Source: an uncultured Pelagibacteraceae bacterium (GTDB taxonomy: Bacteria > Pseudomonadota > Alphaproteobacteria > Pelagibacterales > Pelagibacteraceae). Taken from it: a DNA stretch of 64,000 bases. The position numbers were made by a program, and so were the translations under genes. The notes beneath the pieces were generated by a model, which was given only the letters and a program-made list of their open reading frames with translations, made no database searches and was not told where the DNA came from. This document shows, piece after piece, positions 57,060-64,000 of the stretch; within the stretch, counting starts at the first letter, position 1, and the number at the start of each line of letters is the position of its first letter. Location of the stretch: assembly GCA_902552755.1 (NCBI GenBank), contig CACDHV010000004.1:1-64000 (forward strand), written 5' to 3'.

Positions 57060-58361
57060 TTAGTCTCTTATTGCGTATGCGATTACTCCAGACTCTGTAA
57101 CATCTGTACCAAGTCTTTCTGCTTCTTTGCTCAATCTAATACCCATTGTACTCTTCATAATTCCCCATACTATTAGGGATACTACAAATACAAATGCATT
57201 GATTGAAATTACTCCTAGAAGCTGCGCTCCGAATGATGCATCACCGTTTGTTAGTGGAACTGCTAAAGTTCCCCAAATTCCAGCGAACAAGTGAGCAGGT
57301 ACTGCACCAACTACATCATCGATTTTTAGTGAGAATAATAATTTAGTTCCGAAGACAACTATTATTCCACCGATCGCACCTATAAGAATTGCTGCTAGCG
57401 GTGAAGGCATTAACGGTTCCGCTGTAATTGCAACAAGACCACCAATTGCTCCGTTAAGCATTTGAATGACATCAGTTTTACCTGACATTAATCTTGTTAT
57501 CGCACCAGCTGCTAATACACCACCACAGGCTGCTAAGTTTGTATTAATGAAAATATTTGATACTGCTACTGCATCATCAAATGTTCCCATCGCTAATTGT
57601 GATCCACCATTAAATCCGAACCAACCTAGCCATAATATAAATACACCAACTGTTACCAATGGTACAGAAGACGCTGCAAATGGCTTCATAGGTTTAGCTG
57701 CTCCAGATTTATCAAATCTACCAGTTCTAGCTCCTAAAAGAATTGCTCCAGCTAGTGCTGCTGCACCTCCAGTTGAGTGAACAAGTGTTGAACCAGCAAA
57801 GTCGGAGAAACCAGCGGCTGCTAACCAGCCACCTCCCCACTGCCAACCCATGACGATTGGGTAGATAATTCCTGATAGAATAGCCGCAAATAAAAAGAAC
57901 GGCCATAATTTAATTCTTTCAGCTAATGTTCCAGATACAATTGAAACTGTCGTTGCACAGAAAACCATTTGGAAATACCAATCAGATCCGTCAGCATATC
58001 CAGTATCCACTGAACTTGCATCAGACCATGGTGTAAAGCTTCCAATGTATCCACCTTCTGGAATTCCGTATGCTAAATTATATCCAACCATCCAGAACAT
58101 AATTCCAGCTATTGAAAATAATCCGATATTTTTGGCACATATTACTGATACACTTTTTGATGTTACCATCCCTGATTCGAGCATGGCAAAACCTGCTGCC
58201 ATAAACATTACTAAGAAACCACAAACCAAGAAAAGAAATGTATTGAATATGAAACCAACTTCAGCTGAAACTGTAGTTTCAGCATAACCTGCACTAGTCA
58301 TATTTAGTAGGAAAAATAAACTTACTAATGGACCAGCCAGTTTTTTTAAAAGTTTAACCAT
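57060..58361 (-). CDS. amtB: Ammonium transporter
   Basis: GFAMLESGMVTSKSVSVICAKNI; DFAGSTLVHSTGGAAALAGAILLG; WLGWFGFNGGS; HLFAGIWGTLAV. Confidence 0.95.
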   Translation of the reverse strand: MVKLLKKLAGPLVSLFFLLNMTSAGYAETTVSAEVGFIFNTFLFLVCGFLVMFMAAGFAMLESGMVTSKSVSVICAKNIGLFSIAGIMFWMVGYNLAYGIPEGGYIGSFTPWSDASSVDTGYADGSDWYFQMVFCATTVSIVSGTLAERIKLWPFFLFAAILSGIIYPIVMGWQWGGGWLAAAGFSDFAGSTLVHSTGGAAALAGAILLGARTGRFDKSGAAKPMKPFAASSVPLVTVGVFILWLGWFGFNGGSQLAMGTFDDAVAVSNIFINTNLAACGGVLAAGAITRLMSGKTDVIQMLNGAIGGLVAITAEPLMPSPLAAILIGAIGGIIVVFGTKLLFSLKIDDVVGAVPAHLFAGIWGTLAVPLTNGDASFGAQLLGVISINAFVFVVSLIVWGIMKSTMGIRLSKEAERLGTDVTESGVIAYAIRD

Positions 58362-58476
58362 TTCACCTCCGTTTAATTAAAGAGGTTGTTATAGATTTAA
58401 TAAAACTAAAAACTATTGATTGTTATTTAAAAGAGATATGCAGTATTTGCATGTAGTACACCGTATGCTTGTAAAA

Positions 58477-58520
58477 AAAACAGCCTCTATTAAATTTTAA
58501 TTTTTAATAAAGGCTGTTTT
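58477..58520 (-). terminator. Terminator downstream of the HU gene
   Basis: aaaacagcct...aggctgtttt with AT-rich inner stem. Confidence 0.85.
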
Positions 58521-58527
58521 AAAAAGT

Positions 58528-58803
58528 TTATTTATTGAAAACTTCTTTAAGCGCTTTTGCAGGTAAAAACTTTACCTTTTGAGAAGCAGCGATTTGGATT
58601 TGTTCTCCAGTTCTTGGATTTCTACCAATTCGGGCTTTTCTTTTAGCCACTTTATATGTTCCAAAACCAGCAATTTTAACATTATCGTCGCCTTTTAAAG
58701 CGTCCAAAATAGTGTTGGTAATAGTATCAAATGTACGCTCAGCATCAGCTTTACTTTGATTTAATGACCCTGCTAATTTTGCTATAAGTTGTTTTTTGTT
58801 CAT
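58528..58803 (-). CDS. HU-family DNA-binding protein
   Basis: MNKKQLIAKLAGSLNQSKADAERTFDTI; GFGTYKVAKRKARIGRNPRTGEQIQI. Confidence 0.96.
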   Translation of the reverse strand: MNKKQLIAKLAGSLNQSKADAERTFDTITNTILDALKGDDNVKIAGFGTYKVAKRKARIGRNPRTGEQIQIAASQKVKFLPAKALKEVFNK

Positions 58804-58954
58804 TTTAGCTCCGGTTTTAAAGGTTATAATTATATACTTAACAAAATCGTTGATAATTCAAGCTTTTTTTTTGTGTCTCTAATAAAATTCACCACAACAT
58901 ATAGTTATAAATAAGTATTGATTTATATAGCTTTTTTAACGTCAGAAAATCCCT

Positions 58955-60064
58955 TTAAAATAAGCCTAAATCTTTAAGGTCATTGAATGTTGCAAAAAAC
59001 ATCAAAGTTAACAATAAAAACATTCCGATTCGAAAAAAACCTTCTTGAGTTTTTTGACTTAGTGGCTTTCCTAAAACCTTTTCAAATGCATAAAACATCA
59101 AATGGCCCCCATCTAAAAGTGGGATTGGAAAGAGGTTAATTAAGCCTAAACTTATCGATATATAGGCCATCATACTAATAAATGGCAATATTCCAAATTC
59201 AGCCACTTGTCCCGAAATTTTTGCTATTCTAATTGGTCCACCTAACTGGGAACTATCTCCCGATCCAGTAAGCATTGAACCCATATATTTAAGAGATGAA
59301 GTAGTTACAAAATATACTTCTTTAACAGACTCTATTAATGCATTTGCTGGCCCTAATCTTTTATGATTTATTTCATTATTATATGGACTTAGTTTAATAC
59401 CAACTATTCTTTTATTAATTTTATTTCCTAAATTATCAACGCCTGCAACAATTTTTGGTTTAACCTTTAATAATATCTCTTGATCATATCTAGAAATTTT
59501 GAAATCAACTATCTCAGATGTTGACATTAATATCAGTTTAGAAACATCAAGAATACTCTCAACTTTATTGTTATCTATTTCAAGTATCACATCATTTTTT
59601 TGCATTCCAGCTACTTCTGCTGGACTATCTTTTTGGACTTCGTTAATAACTGCAGGTGTAAAGTCTTTTCCAGCAAACATATATATAAATAAAAAAATGA
59701 ATATTGCTAAAACGAAATTTGCTATTGGCCCACCCGCTACAATTAAAGACCTTTGATACAAAGGTTTTGTTACAAAGAGTTTTTCTTGGTCCTCTTTGTT
59801 ATATTTTTTTAACAATTCTTCTTGATCAGCTTGAGAAAATACATTTCTGTCACCAAAAAATTTGACATAGCCTCCAAGAGGTATCCAACAAATTTTCCAT
59901 CTAGTTCCCGATTTATCATTCCAACCAATCAACTCTTTTCCAAAACCTATTGAAAAGTCTGTAACACCAACTCCATATCTTTTTGCAAAATAATAATGGC
60001 CATATTCGTGTATGAAAACAACTACTAAAATCAGCACTATAAATGGTATTATAAAAGAGAGCAT
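58955..60064 (-). CDS. rseP: RIP metalloprotease RseP (site-2 protease)
   Basis: VFIHEYGHYYFAKRYGV HExxH; PDZ domain; FPIPLLDGGHLMFYAFE. Confidence 0.94.
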   Translation of the reverse strand: MLSFIIPFIVLILVVVFIHEYGHYYFAKRYGVGVTDFSIGFGKELIGWNDKSGTRWKICWIPLGGYVKFFGDRNVFSQADQEELLKKYNKEDQEKLFVTKPLYQRSLIVAGGPIANFVLAIFIFLFIYMFAGKDFTPAVINEVQKDSPAEVAGMQKNDVILEIDNNKVESILDVSKLILMSTSEIVDFKISRYDQEILLKVKPKIVAGVDNLGNKINKRIVGIKLSPYNNEINHKRLGPANALIESVKEVYFVTTSSLKYMGSMLTGSGDSSQLGGPIRIAKISGQVAEFGILPFISMMAYISISLGLINLFPIPLLDGGHLMFYAFEKVLGKPLSQKTQEGFFRIGMFLLLTLMFFATFNDLKDLGLF

Positions 60065-60219
60065 ATGAGCTATTTATATTAACTATATTGGCTTCTTACA
60101 AGTTTCAAAGTGTCCAGTTTATGTCAATTATAAGCATTCTAAAGACTTAAATAAATGACTTATTGTAATTGGCATTAGAACATATATGCATTTTCCGTAT
60201 ATCTTTTAAAGAATCAAGC

Positions 60220-61665
60220 ATGAAAAACTTTAATGAATTAGACATAGAAAATAAATTAAAGAATTCAATTAAGTATTCAAATTTTATCACACCCACACCA
60301 ATTCAATCTCAAGCAATACCTATTGCGCTTGAGGGAAAAGATGTTCTTGGAACCGCACAAACCGGTACGGGCAAAACTTTAGCTTTTACAATTCCACTTA
60401 TAAATAAATTGATCATTAACAAAAATGCAATGGCTTTAATCATATGCCCAACGAGAGAATTAGCTAGTCAGGTAATGGGTACGATATCTAAACTCACTTT
60501 AGGAGATATAAGAATTGGTAATGCTCTTTTAATTGGTGGAGAAAGTATGCAAAAACAACTAAGACAGTTGAACAAAAGAGCTAGAATTATTGTTGGTACA
60601 CCTGGCAGAATTAACGATCACTTAATAAGAAAAAGCTTAAATTTAACAAGAGTTAATTACTTAGTTTTAGATGAAACTGATAGAATGCTTGATATGGGGT
60701 TTACACCTCAAATTGAAATAATTTTAAAATTTATCCCAAAAGAACATCAGACATTATTATTTTCAGCCACTTTGCTGAATAATATTTTAAAAATTTCTGA
60801 AAAATATTTAAGAAAACCAGAAAGAATTTCAGTTGGATCAGTTTCAACTCCAATAGAAAAAATTAAACAAGAAACCTTTCAAATAACTCCAGATAAAAAA
60901 TACCATGAATTAATCAATCAATTAGTTGAGAGACAAGGTTCAATATTAGTTTTTGTCAAAACAAAACATGGTGCAGATAAAATTGTAAAAAGATTAAAAT
61001 ATGATGCTCATTCAGCAGAAGCAATTCATGGAAATCTAAGACAAAGTAAAAGAGACAGAGTTATTAGAGGTTTCAGATCTGGCAAAAGTAGAATTCTAGT
61101 TGCAACTGATGTTGCTGCAAGAGGATTAGATATTCCATTAATCCAACATGTAATAAATTATGATCTACCACAAGTACCTGAAGATTATATTCATAGAGTT
61201 GGTAGAACAGGTAGAGCTGGTAAAGAAGGATCGGCACTTACCTTCTTAACAAATAATGATCGTACTATGTGGAGAGAAATTCAGAAATTAATAAATCCAA
61301 ATTTTAAATTAGAAGAAAGTTTTAATAGGAAATCTAACAAAAAAAATAAAAAATTTAAAAAAAGAGGTAAATCTTTCAAAGATAGTGGAAATAGAAACGA
61401 TAGGCGAGATAACAAAAGAAAATTTAAGTTTAAAAGTAATAAATTTAAAAAGTCTAATTCAAATAAGCCAAACAACAGTGATAGTGATTTTGATAAAAAA
61501 AAGAATTTTAAATTTAAAAATAAAAAATTTAAAAAATTTCACACTGATAACTTTAAAGAACAAGGTAATAATTCTGATAGTAGAAAAAAATTTAAATTTA
61601 AGAAAAAATTTAAGAATAGAAAAAGACCAAAAAACTTCTCTTTTAAAAAATTTAAAAAAAATTAA
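60220..61665 (+). CDS. DEAD-box RNA helicase with Lys/Phe-rich C-terminal tail
   Basis: AQTGTGKTLAFTIPL, PTRELASQV, VLDETDRMLDMGF, SAT, HRVGRTGRAG; ATG at 60220 preferred over TTG at 60169. Confidence 0.93.
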   Translation: MKNFNELDIENKLKNSIKYSNFITPTPIQSQAIPIALEGKDVLGTAQTGTGKTLAFTIPLINKLIINKNAMALIICPTRELASQVMGTISKLTLGDIRIGNALLIGGESMQKQLRQLNKRARIIVGTPGRINDHLIRKSLNLTRVNYLVLDETDRMLDMGFTPQIEIILKFIPKEHQTLLFSATLLNNILKISEKYLRKPERISVGSVSTPIEKIKQETFQITPDKKYHELINQLVERQGSILVFVKTKHGADKIVKRLKYDAHSAEAIHGNLRQSKRDRVIRGFRSGKSRILVATDVAARGLDIPLIQHVINYDLPQVPEDYIHRVGRTGRAGKEGSALTFLTNNDRTMWREIQKLINPNFKLEESFNRKSNKKNKKFKKRGKSFKDSGNRNDRRDNKRKFKFKSNKFKKSNSNKPNNSDSDFDKKKNFKFKNKKFKKFHTDNFKEQGNNSDSRKKFKFKKKFKNRKRPKNFSFKKFKKN

Positions 61666-61666
61666 A

Positions 61667-63097
61667 TTACTTCAACTTCCACGTAACCACAGGTAAAAGT
61701 GTTGCAACAATAAATGAGCAAAACAACAAAGATTTTGAGATAAATATTGGAAAAAAATCAGCAGGTAATATTATTCCCACAAGTATTGATTTTGAGAAAT
61801 CAGGACTAGGGAATAATAGAATTCCACCAATTAAACCAACTATAATTGAAACATATGCATTTTTTTCATTAAATGATTTTGAATAAAAACCATAAAATAC
61901 ACTTAATACTGCTGCACAACAAAATAAATCAGCTAATAAAAATAGATATAAAATACTTAATCCTTTTGAGGCAACAAAAAATGAAATCAAGGATAAAAAT
62001 ATTATAATTTGTTTAGATAATTTTAAATAATTACCTTTAAATTTTATAACTTTATTTCCATCAACAATAATCAAACTAGAGATAGCATTTACCAGTGTAT
62101 CTATACTGCTCACTGTCAGTGAAATTGCTAAAATAGCTATTATTATTGATAAAAACATGGCTTGGTCTTTTAACAATAAAGAAAAGAATGCAAGGTCAGG
62201 AACTACACTTGGATTTTGGGAGGTTGCAACTAAACCTGAAAAGCCCATCATGAATACTATTGGTATAATGATTATAAAAGAAATCATTAAGCTATTTTTT
62301 AAAACTTTATTATTTTTAGCAGCATAAACTCTTTGCCAGTTACCTTGATGAAAAAGATTAGTTGCGGCAACAGCTATAAAAAAAGTTAGGCCTGCAGTGA
62401 AGTTAGGTAAATAACCTGAGCTTAACAAATGAGGCTTTTTCTGTTTTACAAACTCAAAACTAAAGTCATTAGAATTAAAAGAAATTAAATAAGAAAATGC
62501 AATTAATAAAAGTAAACTAAAAACTATAAATTGAATATTATCTGTAAATATTGAAGCTCTAAGACCACCATACAAAGTGTAGACAAGTGAGCTGACAATT
62601 ACAATAAATGCCGTGATCCATAGATCAGTTCCTGAAATGTAATTAATTAAAATTGAAACGGCGGTAACTTCTGCTATTAAAAAAATAGTCATATAGAAAA
62701 TAGATAAAAACAAAATTAACTTAAATAATTGTGAGCCAAATCTAGATCTAATTACCTCAATTAATGATTTTCCTGTTGGATATTTATCTCTAAATTTTTT
62801 TCCTAAATAAATTAATGCAAAAAGAGGAAACGCTGTCCCTAAAGAATATCCAATAACAGCCCCTACTCCTCCCCAGGTTGCTGCTGATGCCGGACCGAAT
62901 AAAATCCATGCACCTAGAGCAGATGCGACTAAACTAGTTGTTAGTGAAAAAGTCCCTACAGATCTACTTGCAACTAAATAATTGTTTAACCCTTGGTATT
63001 TTTTTGAATATACAAGGCCAACTATTACAAAAATGATACTAATAATTAAGGTTAATAAAATTGCAGATGATTGATTTAAGATATTTATTTGATCCAT
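61667..63097 (-). CDS. thiV: Sodium:solute symporter family transporter, likely thiamine-precursor transporter (ThiV-like)
   Basis: SSS-family TM pattern; TPP riboswitch ends at its start codon. Confidence 0.82.
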   Translation of the reverse strand: MDQINILNQSSAILLTLIISIIFVIVGLVYSKKYQGLNNYLVASRSVGTFSLTTSLVASALGAWILFGPASAATWGGVGAVIGYSLGTAFPLFALIYLGKKFRDKYPTGKSLIEVIRSRFGSQLFKLILFLSIFYMTIFLIAEVTAVSILINYISGTDLWITAFIVIVSSLVYTLYGGLRASIFTDNIQFIVFSLLLLIAFSYLISFNSNDFSFEFVKQKKPHLLSSGYLPNFTAGLTFFIAVAATNLFHQGNWQRVYAAKNNKVLKNSLMISFIIIIPIVFMMGFSGLVATSQNPSVVPDLAFFSLLLKDQAMFLSIIIAILAISLTVSSIDTLVNAISSLIIVDGNKVIKFKGNYLKLSKQIIIFLSLISFFVASKGLSILYLFLLADLFCCAAVLSVFYGFYSKSFNEKNAYVSIIVGLIGGILLFPSPDFSKSILVGIILPADFFPIFISKSLLFCSFIVATLLPVVTWKLK

Positions 63098-63240
63098 TTT
63101 TCCCTTTCTGAATTACCGGACAGGTTCCTTGGGTATTTCTCAGCCATATGGCACCCCAAAATAATTTTTATATTAAATGGTAAATAAGTAAAGAGAGATG
63201 TTAAGCAACTATATGAATTATACATAGCTATTATTCGCAT
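63085..63240 (-). CDS. Possible 51-aa leader ORF spanning the TPP riboswitch and overlapping the thiV-like start
   Basis: Manual translation MRIIAMYNSYSCLTSLFTYLPFNIKIILGCHMAEKYPRNLSGNSEREKWIK*; aggag 6 nt upstream of ATG. May be spurious. Confidence 0.25.
   Translation of the reverse strand: MRIIAMYNSYSCLTSLFTYLPFNIKIILGCHMAEKYPRNLSGNSEREKWIK
63094..63164 (-). promoter_or_regulatory. TPP (thi-box) riboswitch
   Basis: Reverse complement GGGGTGCCATATGGCTGAGAAATACCCAAGGAACCTGTCCGGTAATTCAGAAAGGGA matches the conserved thi-box (GGGGUGCC, CUGAGA, ACC..GAACCUG, CCGG, GGGA); possible P1 TTATTTT/AAAATGG. Confidence 0.94.
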
Positions 63241-63312
63241 TTAGCGCTCCTAAAATATGACTGATGTTGTATTAGTAAATCTCTCTCTCTTATTATAAGT
63301 TAATTATAATAC

Positions 63313-63360
63313 TAGGCTTCGTGGATTGAAGCCTAGAGATGAAATTTTATTGAATTTCAG
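63313..63360. repeat. Two tandem inverted repeats (hairpins)
   Basis: ctaggcttc-gtggatt-gaagcctag (63313-63337) and tgaaatt-ttattg-aatttca (63341-63360). Confidence 0.7.
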
Positions 63361-63433
63361 TCTAAATTGAAAACACATGTGTCATTATAAATTATTTTCT
63401 TTATTAATCCAAAGGTGTAATTTTATAATCACA

Positions 63434-63823
63434 ATGAAAAAATTTTTTATTTTTATTTTCTGTTTTTTTGCATTTGCCGCAAACTCAATGGAAAAGAAAA
63501 CAACATTTGATAAAGATTTGTTTAGCAAAGCCCAGTCTGAGGGCAAAATTATAGTTATAAGTTCTTGGATCGAATATTGTGGATCTTGTGCAAATCAAAT
63601 GAAAGTTTTGCAAAAAGCAAAAAAAGAGGGTGAATTATTAGATATTAAATTTGATAACATCGAATATTTTGCATTTGATGTAACAAACAGAGATATAGCA
63701 AATTCGTTTGACGTTCTTTATCAAACTACTCTATTAATTTTCAAGGGTGATACAGAAGTTTACAGAAGTATTGGTGAAGTTACTGAAGATTTAATTTATC
63801 AAGCTTTAAAAGCTTCTATTTGA
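63434..63823 (+). CDS. Secreted thioredoxin-like protein (DsbD-gamma/thiol-disulfide type)
   Basis: Signal peptide MKKFFIFIFCFFAFAANS; SWIEYCGSCANQMK CxxC; ATG at 63434 preferred over 63377. Confidence 0.82.
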   Translation: MKKFFIFIFCFFAFAANSMEKKTTFDKDLFSKAQSEGKIIVISSWIEYCGSCANQMKVLQKAKKEGELLDIKFDNIEYFAFDVTNRDIANSFDVLYQTTLLIFKGDTEVYRSIGEVTEDLIYQALKASI

Positions 63824-63849
63824 AACTAAAATCTAAAGAATATTAAATC

Positions 63850-64000
63850 TTATTCATTTCTGACTAGCGGATAAACTTTTGGACTCAGATATTTAAGGTT
63901 TGTAAAGACTATCAATATCATTGTTACTAATCCAACTGTAATTGTTACATTTAAGAATATATCAAATTCAAATAGCCATTTAAGTTGAAAAATATTTTCA
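63850..64000 (-). CDS. C-terminal fragment of a membrane protein running off the window end
   Basis: Manual translation ...ENIFQLKWLFEFDIFLNVTITVGLVTMILIVFTNLKYLSPKVYPLVRNE*; open to the window edge. Confidence 0.5.
   Translation of the reverse strand, partial: ENIFQLKWLFEFDIFLNVTITVGLVTMILIVFTNLKYLSPKVYPLVRNE

Noticed and set aside
57466-58287. Plus-strand ORFs 57466..57780 and 58045..58287
   Set aside because: Antisense to amtB; Pro/Asn/Ala-rich shadow translations.
61320-61660. Repeated aaatttaaaaa-type motifs as a possible DNA repeat array or CRISPR
   Set aside because: Irregular units explained by Lys/Phe codons in the helicase tail; no spacers or constant repeat length.
61281-61696. 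ORFs 61281..61475 (-) and 61385..61696 (+)
   Set aside because: Products of AT-rich repeats encoding the helicase tail; composition explains the open frames.
1-64000. CRISPR, toxin-antitoxin, anti-phage defence or secondary-metabolite clusters
   Set aside because: No repeat-spacer array and no cas, restriction, retron, TA, NRPS or PKS signatures in the ORFs.

Overview
AT-rich, tightly packed bacterial chromosome segment with very short intergenic gaps and many 1-4 nt gene overlaps. Gene content and composition look like a marine SAR11/Pelagibacterales-type alphaproteobacterium (inference; no search run). I see no phage, IS element, CRISPR array or rRNA. There is one tRNA-Met. Main modules: (1) a secreted three-gene island with two tandem HExxH paralogues (2.7-5.2 kb); (2) a TctCBA transporter co-linear with a twin-arginine-leader amine oxidase (7.8-12.1 kb); (3) a polar amino-acid ABC importer without a local ATPase, next to a SpeD-SpeE fusion (16-19.5 kb); (4) an aromatic/meta-cleavage-like catabolic cluster with a TRAP transporter (19.5-28.7 kb); (5) a compact mtnP-PhyH-mtnA-sulfatase operon beside apt (28.7-33.9 kb); (6) an organosulfonate/sulfite block: TRAP transporter, xsc, suyAB, TSUP exporter, aprA/aprB/aprM plus an uncharacterised small protein (35-47.3 kb); (7) pabABC, metC, mnmA, cysQ, recX, bcp, amtB, hup, rseP and a DEAD-box helicase; (8) a TPP riboswitch directly upstream of an SSS-family transporter (thiV-like) at 61.7-63.2 kb. 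The best second-look items are the HExxH pair, the PhyH/sulfatase insertion in MTA salvage, hairpins right after all four substrate-binding-protein genes, a short ORF running through the TPP riboswitch into the thiV-like start, several sub-threshold small ORFs, and the unknown apr-linked protein.
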